64,000 nt of DNA from Saccharopolyspora dendranthemae. Lineage in GTDB: Bacteria; Actinomycetota; Actinomycetes; Mycobacteriales; Pseudonocardiaceae. Of the stretch, positions 24,512-32,954 are shown piece by piece. The stretch's first letter is position 1; every line of letters starts with the position of its first letter. Below the pieces are notes generated by a model. It was not told where the DNA came from, did not search any database, and saw nothing but the letters and a program-made list of their open reading frames with translations. The DNA lies in the NCBI RefSeq assembly GCF_007829955.1, contig NZ_VIWX01000001.1, positions 682,001 to 746,000 of the forward strand, read 5' to 3'. The translations under genes were made by a program, and so were the position numbers.

Positions 24512-25638
24512 GCTGGGACGCGTGGCTGGCCGAGCAGCGGGAGTCGCGGGAGCGCGCGGGGTTGCAGCGAACGCTGCGCCCGCGGGCGGCGGACGAGCAG
24601 GTCGTGGACCTCGCGAGCAACGACTACCTGGGGTTCGGCACGCATCCGGACGTCCAGCGGGCCGCGTCCGCGGCGGCGCTGTCGTGGGGCGCGGGGTCGG
24701 GCGCGTCCCGGCTGGTCACCGGGACGACGACGTTGCACGCCGAGCTGGAAGCCGAGATCGCCGACTTCACCGGGCGCGACTCGGCGCTGGTGATGTCCAC
24801 CGGCTACCACGCGAACCTGTCGGCGGTGACCGCGCTGGCCGATCGCGACACACTCGTCGTCTCCGACGCGCACGTGCACGCGTCGCTGATCGACGCGGCC
24901 CGGTTGTCGCGCGCGACGGTCGAGGTGGTGCCGCACAACGAGGTCGACGCGGTGCGGGCCGCGCTCGCCGGTGCCGGAGGGCGCAGGGCGATCGTGCTGA
25001 CCGAGTCGGTGTACTCGGTGCTGGGAGACGCGGCGCCGCTTTCCGCGCTCGCGGAGGTCTGCGCCGACCACGGGGCGTTGCTGCTGGTCGACGAGGCGCA
25101 CGGGCTGGGGGTCGTCGGTGATGGCGGCCGGGGGCTCGTGGCCGCCCTGGACGAGGCGCCGCAGGTCGTCATGACGGCGACGTTGTCGAAGTCGCTCGGT
25201 GCGATGGGCGGCGCGGTGCTCGGATCCGCCGCGCTGATCGACCACCTCGTCAACCGCGCGCGACCATTCATCTTCGACACCGCGCTGGCTCCGGCTCCGG
25301 CCGCGGGCGCCCTGGCCGCGCTGCGCGGGTTGCGCGACCGGCCCGAGCTCCCGGACGTGATCCACCGGCGGGCCGCGCAGCTCGCCGACCGCCTCGGGGT
25401 CGCCCGCGCGGCGGGAGCGGTGCTGTCGGTGCCGATGCCGTCCCCGCAGGTGGCGCTCACCGCGCAGGCCGCCGCGCGCGACGCGGGCGTGCGGGTGGGG
25501 TGCTTCCGCCCGCCCTCGGTGCCCGACGGCGTCGCCCGGTTGCGGATCACCACCCAGGCCGGGATCGGAGACGACGACTGGGCGCGCGCGGTCGAGGTGC
25601 TGGCGGGCGTCGTCGAGCAGCACCGGGGAGAACCGTGA
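24508..25638 (+). CDS. bioF: 8-amino-7-oxononanoate synthase
   Basis: The PLP-dependent enzyme condenses pimeloyl-ACP/CoA with L-alanine to form KAPA. The 376-residue product shows SNDYLGFGTHPDV, GAGSGASRLVTG, the aspartate of LLLVDEAHGLG that contacts PLP, and the Schiff-base Lys in TLSKSLGAMGG at about residue 228. ATG 24508 overlaps the bioA stop by four bases (ATGA). The pimeloyl donor genes bioC/bioH are not in this window. Confidence 0.97.
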   Translation: MSWDAWLAEQRESRERAGLQRTLRPRAADEQVVDLASNDYLGFGTHPDVQRAASAAALSWGAGSGASRLVTGTTTLHAELEAEIADFTGRDSALVMSTGYHANLSAVTALADRDTLVVSDAHVHASLIDAARLSRATVEVVPHNEVDAVRAALAGAGGRRAIVLTESVYSVLGDAAPLSALAEVCADHGALLLVDEAHGLGVVGDGGRGLVAALDEAPQVVMTATLSKSLGAMGGAVLGSAALIDHLVNRARPFIFDTALAPAPAAGALAALRGLRDRPELPDVIHRRAAQLADRLGVARAAGAVLSVPMPSPQVALTAQAAARDAGVRVGCFRPPSVPDGVARLRITTQAGIGDDDWARAVEVLAGVVEQHRGEP

Positions 25639-26291
25639 TCACCTTCGTCACCGGAACCGACACCGGAGTCGGCAAGACGGTCGCCACAGCCGCTCTCGCG
25701 GTCCACTCCGAACCGGACGTGGTGGTGGCCAAGCCGACGCAGACCGGTGCGGACGAACCCGACGTCGAGGTCGTCCGCCGCCTGGCGGGCTGCGAGGTCG
25801 TCCAGTTCACCCAGCTCGCCGACCCGCTCGCGCCGGACACCGCCGCCCGGTTGCGGGAGGTCCACATCCCCGGGATCGACTCCCACGCGTCCCGCATCCG
25901 CGAGCTCGCCGAGCACCGCGGCACGGTGATCGTCGAGGGTGCGGGCGGTGCCCTGGTCCGCCTCGACACCGCAGGCGGCACGCTGCCCGATCTCGCCGCC
26001 GACCTGGGCCGCGACCACGAGGTCCGCGTCCACGTCGTCACGCGGGTCGGGCTGGGCACGCTCAACCACACCGAGCTCACCGTCGAGGCGTTGCGCTCAC
26101 GAGGCGTGCAACCGGCCGGACTGGTGCTCGGTTCCGTGCCCGAGGAGCTCGACCTCGCCGCGCGGTGCAACCTCGCCGAGCTCCCCCGCATCACCGGCGT
26201 GCCGGTTCTCGCGACGCTGCCCGAAGGCTCGGGCGCGCTCCCACCTCAGGAGTTCCGGACCCGGGCCGCGTCCTGGTTCCGACCGAGCTGA
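25635..26291 (+). CDS. bioD: Dethiobiotin synthetase
   Basis: The ATP-dependent carboxylase closes the ureido ring of DAPA to give dethiobiotin. GTG 25635 overlaps the bioF stop by four bases. The 218-residue protein has the P-loop GTDTGVGKT at residues 7-15, KPTQTG with the substrate-binding Lys, and VEGAGGALVRL with the catalytic-site Glu-Gly-Ala-Gly. It is the last gene of the bio operon. Confidence 0.97.
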   Translation: MITFVTGTDTGVGKTVATAALAVHSEPDVVVAKPTQTGADEPDVEVVRRLAGCEVVQFTQLADPLAPDTAARLREVHIPGIDSHASRIRELAEHRGTVIVEGAGGALVRLDTAGGTLPDLAADLGRDHEVRVHVVTRVGLGTLNHTELTVEALRSRGVQPAGLVLGSVPEELDLAARCNLAELPRITGVPVLATLPEGSGALPPQEFRTRAASWFRPS

Positions 26292-26366
26292 CCGCGGTGC
26301 GCAGCGCCTTTTCCCCTCATCGAAAACCCGTTGTCCGCTCGTCGCGGCTGTTGGCACGGTGTGGGC

Positions 26367-26437
26367 GGCCACACCCGGGAATTCTGGGGGTAGCGCCGAG
26401 ACCTCTCCCGATGTCCGGCGCAGTCCCGGGTGTGGCC
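26367..26437. repeat. Large nested inverted repeat before the adenylation-domain fragment
   Basis: Perfect 14-bp arms (26367-26380 and 26424-26437) enclose 43 nt, inside which GCGCCG (26393-26398) and CGGCGC (26416-26421) form a second stem. A GAATTC followed by a G-run occurs at 26379-26390 and again at 26449-26461, the second being the ribosome-binding region of the next gene. It could be an RNA leader that switches access to that site, the bio operon terminator, or a DNA-binding site. Confidence 0.6.
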
Positions 26438-26465
26438 TGCGGACACCGAATTCGTGGGGGGACGC

Positions 26466-27143
26466 ATGGTGCTCGACGGGGCTCGTCCGCGAGCCGACCA
26501 GCAGCGGCGACGAGCCCGCGACGCCTACTCGTGGTTCGCGCGCTCCGCGCAGCGGTGTCCCGGCCACATCGCGCTGGAATCCGCGGAGCAGCGAGTCACC
26601 TACGCCGAGCTGCGGGAACGGGCGGAACGACTGAGCGCGGTGCTGGTCGAGCTCCGTCCCCGGCGAGTCGGACTGCTGGCAGGCCCCTCGCCGGAGGCCT
26701 GCGCGGGCCTCCTCGCGGTCCTGCGGGCCGGAGCGACGGCCGTACCGCTCGATCCCGAGGAGCCCGCCTCGCACGTGCGCGCCATCCTCCGCGCCACCCG
26801 CCTCGACGCGCTCATCACCGACCGGGAGAACGCGGACACCGGGTTCGGCGTACCCGAATACCTCGCGGGCGTCGACGGAGCCGACCCCGCATCGGTGCCG
26901 CCTGCGCCGCCGCTTCCCGGTAGCGATGCCTGCATCCTGTTCTCCCGGGTGTCGGCTGAACGGCTGCGCGGTGTCCCGGTCTCTCACCGCGACCTCGCGG
27001 ATTCGCTCGACCAGGCCGTCGACGACGGGGAGCGCGTTCCGGTCGGCCTCGACCGCGCCACCGCCATCACCGCGATGTTCCGGACCTGGGCACGCGGCGG
27101 AACGCTGGTCGTGCAGCACCCGGTCGCGCCCGCCAGAACCTGA
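26466..27143 (+). CDS. Truncated, degenerate adenylation (AMP-binding) domain protein
   Basis: ATG 26466 has a GGGGGG-rich ribosome-binding site. The 225-residue product aligns with only the N-terminal part of NRPS/acyl-CoA-ligase adenylation domains. HIALESAEQRVTYAELRERAERL (core A1 region, cut here in description) and RAGATAVPLDPEEP (A2) are well kept. The A3 phosphate-binding loop, normally SGTTGxPKG, is replaced by FSRVSAERLRGVPVSHR, and everything after it (A4-A10) is missing. Adenylation activity is therefore unlikely. The reading frame is otherwise intact, with normal codon bias. It is convergent with the next two-component operon. It may be a decayed remnant or a regulatory pseudo-enzyme. 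Confidence 0.75.
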   Translation: MVLDGARPRADQQRRRARDAYSWFARSAQRCPGHIALESAEQRVTYAELRERAERLSAVLVELRPRRVGLLAGPSPEACAGLLAVLRAGATAVPLDPEEPASHVRAILRATRLDALITDRENADTGFGVPEYLAGVDGADPASVPPAPPLPGSDACILFSRVSAERLRGVPVSHRDLADSLDQAVDDGERVPVGLDRATAITAMFRTWARGGTLVVQHPVAPART

Positions 27144-27150
27144 GTGCGCG

Positions 27151-27795
27151 CTACCTCGGCGTGACGAGGCGGTGGTCGAAGGCGTAGACGATGGCGGCGG
27201 CGCGGTCCCGCAGGCCGAGCTTGACGAAGATGTGGCCGACGTGGCTCTTCACCGTCACCTCGGAAATGCCCAGCTCCGCGGCGATCTCGGCGTTGGAACG
27301 GCCTCCGCCGATGAGCACCAGGACGTCGTGCTCGCGCGCGGTGAGCTCGTCGACGGCGGTCTGCGGTGCCGGGGACGTCGCGCGGTAGGCGTTGAGCACG
27401 CGTCCGGTGACGGCCGGGTCCAGGCACGCCTCCCCGGCCGCGAGCGAGCGGACCGCGCGGATGACCTCCTCCGCCGGCGAGTCCTTGAGCAGGAACCCGC
27501 TGGCACCCGCGCGCAGCGCACCGGAGAGCAGCTGGTCGTCGTCGAAGGTGGTCAGCACCAGCACCGGTGGCGGATCGTCGGCGGCGTGCAGCTCGCGGGT
27601 CGCCTCGATGCCGTCCACGTGCTTCATCCGCAGGTCCATCACGACCACGTCGGGCCGGTTCTCGGCGACGGCCGAGGTGACTTCTCCCCCGTCCGCGCAC
27701 TCGCCCACGACCGCGAACCCGTCCTTGCGGCGCAGGATCCGGCGCAGTCCCGAGCGGACGAGCTCCTGGTCGTCGACCAGCAACACCTTGATCAT
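27151..27795 (-). CDS. NarL-family response regulator
   Basis: The 214-residue product has a receiver domain with LLVDDQ, the phospho-Asp in VVVMDLRMKHVDG, Thr in VLTTFDDD and Lys in FLLKDS. The LuxR-type HTH at about 145-205 has LTAREHDVLVLIGGG and SEVTVKSHVGHIFVKL. Its ATG overlaps the kinase stop by four bases. It is the output of the DesK-like sensor next to it and may act on the divergent P450 promoter. Confidence 0.93.
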   Translation of the reverse strand: MIKVLLVDDQELVRSGLRRILRRKDGFAVVGECADGGEVTSAVAENRPDVVVMDLRMKHVDGIEATRELHAADDPPPVLVLTTFDDDQLLSGALRAGASGFLLKDSPAEEVIRAVRSLAAGEACLDPAVTGRVLNAYRATSPAPQTAVDELTAREHDVLVLIGGGRSNAEIAAELGISEVTVKSHVGHIFVKLGLRDRAAAIVYAFDHRLVTPR

Positions 27796-28976
27796 CGGGC
27801 CTCCTCCGGCGCGGGTAGCTCTTGCGGCTCCGGCGCGAAATCCACGCGCACCACCCATTCGCCGCCGTCGGGACCGGTTTCCAGGCACCCGCCCAGCAGC
27901 TCGGCGCGCTGGCGCATCCCGGCGATGCCGTTGCCCTCCTCGGCCTCCGCGACGGCGCTCGGCAGCTCGTTGCGCACGCTCAGGCGCACCGCGTCGTCGA
28001 CGACCAGCCGCACCAGGGCGGCAGATCCCGGCGAGTGCTTCACGACGTTGGCCAGCGCTTCGCGAGCGATCCGGTAGAGCGCGAGACCCGTTGCGGCGGA
28101 GACGGACCGGGAGTCGCCCTCCACCCGGTAGGTCACCGCCACGCCGGCCCGCACGACGTCGGTGACCAGATCCTCGATGTCGTCGACTCCCGGCTCCGGG
28201 CGGACTTTCGACGGCTCGGAGTCCAGCAGCCCCACGGTGCGGCGGATGTCGGCGACGGCCTGGCGGCCGAGGCGCTCGGCGTCGGTGAGCGCCTCGACGG
28301 CGTCGTCGACGTCGCGGTCCTCCTGCAGCGCGCGCCGCGCCCCGGTGAGGTGCAGCAGCGTGATGCTCAGCGAGTGGGCCACGACGTCGTGCACCTCGCG
28401 GGCGATGCGTCGGCGCTCGTCGTCGGCGGCCTGCGCCGCCCGCTCGGCCTGGGTCTCGGTCTCCTGCTGGAACAGCCGCAGCTGCGTCTTGATGATGAAG
28501 CCCGTCGCCCAGCCCAGCGCGACCGCCACCAGGTAGAACGGCAGGCCGTAGCCGAGGTGCCCGACCGCGGACGCCACCGCCGGGATCAGCGCGGCCAGCG
28601 CCGCGAGCGTCAGGCTGACCCGCCCGGAGGTCACGGCCGCGCACTCGGCGAGCATGACCACCAGGATCAGCGGTGCGAGGTCGTTGGCCACCGGGTGCAG
28701 GAGCAGGATCGTGGTGCCCACCATCGCGCACCCGGCCACGCCGATCGGTCGCTCACCGTCCCGGACGGGGAGCCCGGCCAGCAGGTACACCACGGGCAGG
28801 ATCGCCAGCAGACCGCCGACCAGGGTCCAGTCCGCGACGTCCGCGGCCAGCCGCTGCGCCACGACCACGGCGGACACCACCACCAGGCAGGCGTGCCCGG
28901 GCAGCACGACGGCGGGCGGGTAGCCGAACGGCAGGGCCGCTGCTCTGCCGTTCGCGTAGCGGATCAGGCCTCTCAT
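27792..28976 (-). CDS. DesK-like membrane sensor histidine kinase
   Basis: The 394-residue protein has five or six N-terminal transmembrane helices (to about residue 165). A coiled linker leads to the HisKA_3 helix with the phospho-His in ERRRIAREVHDVVAHSL (about residue 193). The HATPase_c domain follows, with EALANVVKHSPG and GNGIAGMRQRAELLGG. The multi-helix sensor without an extracellular domain suggests detection of membrane state or membrane-active compounds. Coupled to the response regulator and divergent from the P450 gene. Confidence 0.93.
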   Translation of the reverse strand: MRGLIRYANGRAAALPFGYPPAVVLPGHACLVVVSAVVVAQRLAADVADWTLVGGLLAILPVVYLLAGLPVRDGERPIGVAGCAMVGTTILLLHPVANDLAPLILVVMLAECAAVTSGRVSLTLAALAALIPAVASAVGHLGYGLPFYLVAVALGWATGFIIKTQLRLFQQETETQAERAAQAADDERRRIAREVHDVVAHSLSITLLHLTGARRALQEDRDVDDAVEALTDAERLGRQAVADIRRTVGLLDSEPSKVRPEPGVDDIEDLVTDVVRAGVAVTYRVEGDSRSVSAATGLALYRIAREALANVVKHSPGSAALVRLVVDDAVRLSVRNELPSAVAEAEEGNGIAGMRQRAELLGGCLETGPDGGEWVVRVDFAPEPQELPAPEEAR

Positions 28977-29026
28977 CCCGGCCAGCCTAGAACGCCGCTC
29001 GCTCCCACCGGAACGATCGCGTACTC

Positions 29027-29041
29027 CTCCTCAGGTAGGAG
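29027..29041. promoter_or_regulatory. Candidate response-regulator operator
   Basis: CTCCT and AGGAG (29027-29031, 29037-29041) are an inverted repeat with a 5-nt spacer in the 123-bp space between the divergent kinase and P450 genes. A LuxR-type regulator encoded by the kinase operon could bind here. Low-complexity arms limit confidence. Confidence 0.3.
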
Positions 29042-29099
29042 AGGCGACCGGGCCCGCAGCACGATGTGCGCGCCGTCACCCCTCGATAGCGTCGTGGTC

Positions 29100-30524
29100 A
29101 TGACGACCTCGACCGCAGCGTCCACCAGCGAGCACCGACGCCACTGGTGGGAGGGGGCGACCCCGACCGGTTCCCGGGAGTTCGAGCCGTCACCGGCCGG
29201 CCCGACCGACGAACCCGGCGCGGCGCCGCCGCTGCACGGTTCCGGACCGCTACTGCAGACCGTGCGGTTCGCTCGCGACCAGGGGCGTGCGCTTTTCGAG
29301 GGCGTCCGGCGGCACGGCGACGTCTTCCGGATCGACACGCTGCTGGAGAAGCGCCCGCTGGTCATCACCTCGCACCCGGACCACGTGAAGTCGCTGTTCA
29401 CCGCGGGGCCGTCGCTGGCGCCGAGCACGGCCGGGCAGTCGCAGCTGCGGCCGATCGTCGGCGAGTCGGTGCTGACCGTGACCGGCGCGCGGCACCGCAG
29501 GCAGCGCAAGCTGCTGATGCCGCCCTTCCACGGCAAGGCGATCGCCCGCTACCGCGAGCAGATCCTGGAGGCCACCACCCGCGAGATCGACGGTTGGCAG
29601 GCCGGGTCCCGCCTCCGGCTCGCCGACTCGGCGCAGCAGGTCACGCTGGACGTGATCATGTCCGGGGTGTTCGGCATCGACTACCGCTCCGGCGAATCCG
29701 AGCAGCTGCTGCGCAAGCGCATCCGCCAGTTGCTGGCGCTGTCGGCGAGCCCGCTCGCGCGGGTCAGCGAGCTGATGGCGATGCGCAGGTCTCAACCGGT
29801 GGGGTTGCAGAAGTGGGGCCTGGCGCACCTCGACCGCGCGATCCTGGCGGTGATCGCCGAGCGCCGCAGCGCGCACGTCCCCGGCGAGCGGCACGACATC
29901 CTGTCGCTGCTGCTCGACGCCCGCGACGACGAGGGCGAAGCGCTCACCGACGCGGAGCTGCGCAACGAGTTGCTGACGCTGGTGCTCGCGGGTCACGAGA
30001 CCACCGCGAACTCCATCGGCTGGGCGTTCGAACGTCTGGTGCGCCACCCCGAGGCCTACGGCAGGCTCCGGGACGCCGCCCGCACCGACGACGACGGCGG
30101 GTACGTCGACGCCACGATCCACGAGTCCATGCGGGTGCGGCCGGTGATCCCGGTGCTGGGGAGACGCGTGATGGCGAACTGGCGGTTCGGCGACGCGGTC
30201 GTGACGGAGGGTTCGCGGGTGCTGATCGGCGTGCTGACCCTGCACCACCGCGACGACGTCTACGCCGACCCGTTCCGCTTCGACCCGGATCGGTTCGTCG
30301 GCGTGAAACCCGGTTCCAGCACGTGGATCCCGTTCGGCGGCGGCGACCGCCGCTGCCTCGGCGCCACTTTGGCGATGGAGGAGATGCGCATCCTCACCCG
30401 CGAGATCGCGCGCCGGACCGACCTCGGCGCGATCGCTTCCTCGCCCGAGCGGCCGGTGCACCGCAACGTCACCATGATCCCCGGCAGGGGTGGCGCGGTG
30501 GAGGTCTGCTCGGTGACGCCGTGA
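29100..30524 (+). CDS. Cytochrome P450
   Basis: The 474-residue haem monooxygenase carries the I-helix oxygen-activation motif AGHETT (about residues 297-302), the K-helix ExxR in HESMRVRP (about 340) and the haem ligand loop FGGGDRRCLG with the Cys near residue 419. The N-terminal region is soluble with no membrane anchor, as in most bacterial P450s, and the B-C region with RHRRQRKLLMPPFHG resembles the CYP110/CYP4-like bacterial clades. A TAGCGT element 7 nt before ATG 29100 and the absence of a ribosome-binding site suggest a leaderless mRNA. No ferredoxin partner is adjacent; the substrate is unknown. Confidence 0.95.
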   Translation: MTTSTAASTSEHRRHWWEGATPTGSREFEPSPAGPTDEPGAAPPLHGSGPLLQTVRFARDQGRALFEGVRRHGDVFRIDTLLEKRPLVITSHPDHVKSLFTAGPSLAPSTAGQSQLRPIVGESVLTVTGARHRRQRKLLMPPFHGKAIARYREQILEATTREIDGWQAGSRLRLADSAQQVTLDVIMSGVFGIDYRSGESEQLLRKRIRQLLALSASPLARVSELMAMRRSQPVGLQKWGLAHLDRAILAVIAERRSAHVPGERHDILSLLLDARDDEGEALTDAELRNELLTLVLAGHETTANSIGWAFERLVRHPEAYGRLRDAARTDDDGGYVDATIHESMRVRPVIPVLGRRVMANWRFGDAVVTEGSRVLIGVLTLHHRDDVYADPFRFDPDRFVGVKPGSSTWIPFGGGDRRCLGATLAMEEMRILTREIARRTDLGAIASSPERPVHRNVTMIPGRGGAVEVCSVTP

Positions 30525-30574
30525 TCTCCGACGTGGCGTGCGCAACTTCCGGCTAATCCCCGGCCTTCCGGTGA

Positions 30575-30608
30575 CGATCAACGGGGTGGGAGAACACCCC
30601 GTTGATCG
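30575..30608 (+). promoter_or_regulatory. Perfect 14-bp stem with GGAGAA loop before a small gene
   Basis: Arms 30575-30588 and 30595-30608 are fully complementary, with a 6-nt loop GGAGAA. The hairpin starts 50 bp after the P450 stop and ends 11 bp before the next ATG. It may terminate the P450 transcript, or act as an operator or RNA control element for the small gene. No T-tract follows. Confidence 0.6.
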
Positions 30609-30619
30609 GAAGCCGAACG

Positions 30620-30802
30620 ATGAGCGCTGACGCGAAGACCCGGACCGTGCTGGAGAACCTGGCCCCGCTCCTCGAGCGGGCCGAACCCTACGACGACTGG
30701 CGCCGGCTCGAAGGCATCGCCGCGTCAGCGGCCCGCCGCGTGCTGGCATGCGAGCTCGCGGGCCGCCGCACGGCCGCCGAGCGCGAGACCGCCGCGCGCT
30801 GA
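30620..30802 (+). CDS. Small hypothetical protein (60 residues)
   Basis: ATG 30620 has GGAAG about 7 nt upstream, directly behind a perfect hairpin. The peptide is mostly helical and charged (SADAKTRTVLENLAPLLERA, then YDDWRRLEGIAASAARRVL) with an Arg/Glu-rich tail. There is no membrane segment. I do not recognise it. Codon use is normal for the window, with a strong third-position GC bias, which supports coding. It is convergent with the thioesterase. Confidence 0.5.
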   Translation: MSADAKTRTVLENLAPLLERAEPYDDWRRLEGIAASAARRVLACELAGRRTAAERETAAR

Positions 30803-30807
30803 GGCGG

Positions 30808-31230
30808 TCAGGCGCCGGGCGACAACGCCTCGGCGTCGAAGCCGACGGCTTCCAGCGCGCTCCTGGGATCGGCGACGAGCTTGCGGGCGTCGAGGTCCAT
30901 GAGGCCCAGCACGCAGGTGATGTCGGCCGAGATCGTGCCGTCGGCCTTGGTGATCACCGTGTCGAGGTGGAAGGACTTCCCCGACCCGAACTTCGCCTCG
31001 CAGGAGGCCTCGACGTGCTCGTTGGCGCGCAGCTCGCGCCGGAAGTTCACGGTGGTGCTCAGCAGGACCGGCGACAGCCGCTGGGCGACCAGCCCGTCCC
31101 AGTCGCACCCGGCCGCCTGGAAACCCGCGACCCGCGCCACCTCGCCGTACTGGTGGTACACGGCGTGGTTGACGTGGCCGAGAGCGTCGAGCTCGTAGCT
31201 GCGGACCTGGAGCGGAACACGGAAAGTCAC
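30808..31230 (-). CDS. YbgC/FadM-like acyl-CoA thioesterase (hotdog fold)
   Basis: GTG 31230 is taken as start because the protein-like region begins there (TFRVPLQVRSYELD). The 140-residue length is normal for 4HBT thioesterases. The motif ELDALGHVNHAVYHQYGEVAR, in short DxLGHVNxxxYxxY, contains the catalytic Asp of the YbgC/4-hydroxybenzoyl-CoA thioesterase family. It hydrolyses an acyl-CoA whose identity is unknown. It stands alone between convergent and co-directional genes. Confidence 0.88.
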   Translation of the reverse strand: MTFRVPLQVRSYELDALGHVNHAVYHQYGEVARVAGFQAAGCDWDGLVAQRLSPVLLSTTVNFRRELRANEHVEASCEAKFGSGKSFHLDTVITKADGTISADITCVLGLMDLDARKLVADPRSALEAVGFDAEALSPGA

Positions 31231-31315
31231 CCGCCCACCGTAAGCAGCGGTCGCGGCGCGCGCGTCGCAATCATGACGAGGATCGCACCAGGTCCGGCCC
31301 GTCTCCGCCACGGGT

Positions 31316-32092
31316 TCAGGGCACCTGGTAGTCGCTGTCCCTGGCGTCGGTGATGGCCATGTGGCCGGGGGCGTGACCGATCGCGAAGGGCGGCTTGGAG
31401 TGCATCACCGCGGCCTGCGGCGTGACCCCGCAGGCCCAGAAGACGGGGATCTCACCGGGCCGGATCTCCACGGCCTCGCCGAAGTCGGGGCTGGCGAGGT
31501 CGGCGATGCCCAGCTCCTCGGGGGAGCCGATGTGCACCGGGGCACCGTGCACGGCCGGGTACCGGGAGGTGACGCGCACGGCGGTGGCGACCAGGTCGGC
31601 GGGGACGGGCCGCATCGAGACCACCAGCGGGCCCGAGAGCCGACCGGCCGGACGGCACTGCCGAGAGGTCCGGTACATCGGGACGTTGCCGCCGGTCTCG
31701 ATGTGCCGCACGGGCACGCCCGATTCCAGCAGCGCGGCCTCGAAGGTGAAGCTGCAGCCGACGAGGAAGCTGACCAGGTCGTCTCGCCACAGGTCGCCGA
31801 CCTCGGCGCGTTCCTCGACCAGTTCACCGTCCCGGTACACGGTGTAGGCGGGCAGGTCGGTGCGCAGATCACCGCGGAAGATCGACGCGCTGGTCTCCCC
31901 CGGCTCGGTCACGTCCAGCACCGGGCACGACTTCGGGTTGCGCTGCGCGAACAGCAGGAAGTCGTAGGCGTGCTCGCGCGGAAGCGAGATCAGGTTCGCC
32001 TGCGTCCACCCCGCGCTGAACCCCGACGTCGGAGCGCGCAGACCGCCGCGGAACGCGGCCCGGGCCCGCTCGGGTGACATGTTCTCGGACAT
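31316..32092 (-). CDS. DUF1445 / D-glutamate-cyclase-related hydro-lyase (YcsI-like)
   Basis: The 258-residue product matches the YcsI/DUF1445 family, related to the D-glutamate cyclase that turns D-glutamate into 5-oxo-D-proline. Family segments are [18 protein letters not shown] (in short PTSGxxxGxxQAN), [27 protein letters not shown] and [12 protein letters not shown]. It is the last gene of a leftward operon with pxpC, pxpB, pxpA and an Nramp transporter, the same gene set as the Bacillus kip/ycs operon. A role in feeding or disposing of 5-oxoproline is inferred from that context. Confidence 0.88.
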   Translation of the reverse strand: MSENMSPERARAAFRGGLRAPTSGFSAGWTQANLISLPREHAYDFLLFAQRNPKSCPVLDVTEPGETSASIFRGDLRTDLPAYTVYRDGELVEERAEVGDLWRDDLVSFLVGCSFTFEAALLESGVPVRHIETGGNVPMYRTSRQCRPAGRLSGPLVVSMRPVPADLVATAVRVTSRYPAVHGAPVHIGSPEELGIADLASPDFGEAVEIRPGEIPVFWACGVTPQAAVMHSKPPFAIGHAPGHMAITDARDSDYQVP

Positions 32093-32102
32093 CGTGGCCT
32101 CC

Positions 32103-32954
32103 TCAGGAAAAGCGGAAGTGGACGCGCTGCCCCGGCCGCGCCTGCGCGGCCTTGGCCACGTCAGGGGCCACCACCACGCCGATCACGGGGTACCCGCCGG
32201 TCACGGGGTGGTCTGCGAGGAACAACGTCGGCGTGCCCAGCGGAGGCACCTGGAGCGCACCGGTGACCATGCCCTCGCTGGGCAGTTCCTCGTTCCGGCT
32301 GCGCTCCAGCACCGGCCCGTCGAGGCGCATGCCGACCCGGTTGCTCTCGGCGGTGACCTCGTAGGGCGCGCTCACCAGTGCCGTCAGCGCCTCCTCGGTG
32401 AACCAGTCGGCCCGGGGGCCGGGCTGCACCCGCAGGACGATCTCCTCGGGGTGTTCGGCGACCGGCGCCGCGTCCACGACCGGGAACCGGGAGGGAGCCG
32501 CACCGACCGGGAGCACCGCACCGGGCGCCAGCGGGTCGGGGCCGAGTCCGGAGAGCACGTCGGTCGAGCGGGATCCGAGCACGGGCTCGACGTCGATGCC
32601 ACCGCGCACGGCGAGGTAGCTGCGCAGACCTCGCGTGGGGACGCCCAGCCGCAGCTCGGTTCCGGCTGCCACCCGCAGCACCGCGTTCGCCGCGGCACCT
32701 CTGCCGTCCACGGTGACCGGGCACGGCGCTCCGGTGAGCGCCACCGTCACATCGCGGGTCGCGCGCAAAGCCAGTCCGCCACAGGTGACCTCGATGGCCG
32801 CGGCGTCCTCGTCGTTGCCCACCAGGCGGTTCGCCAGCCGCAGCGAGGCGGTGTCGGCGGCACCGGAGGTGCCCACGCCGATCCCCGCCAGGCCTGGCCT
32901 GCCGAGGTCCTGGATCGTGGAGAGCGGGCCGGTGGCCAGGACTTCCAATGTCAT
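32103..32954 (-). CDS. pxpC: 5-oxoprolinase subunit PxpC (KipA-like)
   Basis: The 283-residue protein belongs to the KipA/biotin-dependent-carboxyltransferase-like family. Motifs are [16 protein letters not shown] at the N-terminus, [13 protein letters not shown] near residue 105 and [14 protein letters not shown] near 205. With PxpA and PxpB it forms the ATP-dependent 5-oxoprolinase that converts 5-oxo-L-proline to L-glutamate. Its ATG overlaps the pxpB stop by four bases. Confidence 0.93.
   Translation of the reverse strand: MTLEVLATGPLSTIQDLGRPGLAGIGVGTSGAADTASLRLANRLVGNDEDAAAIEVTCGGLALRATRDVTVALTGAPCPVTVDGRGAAANAVLRVAAGTELRLGVPTRGLRSYLAVRGGIDVEPVLGSRSTDVLSGLGPDPLAPGAVLPVGAAPSRFPVVDAAPVAEHPEEIVLRVQPGPRADWFTEEALTALVSAPYEVTAESNRVGMRLDGPVLERSRNEELPSEGMVTGALQVPPLGTPTLFLADHPVTGGYPVIGVVVAPDVAKAAQARPGQRVHFRFS

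Noticed and set aside
27822..29099. In-frame upstream extension of the P450 frame across the kinase region
   Set aside because: The upstream part has only low-complexity His/Gln/Arg composition and is antisense to the kinase. The true start at 29100 is supported by the P450 N-terminus and a -10-like element.
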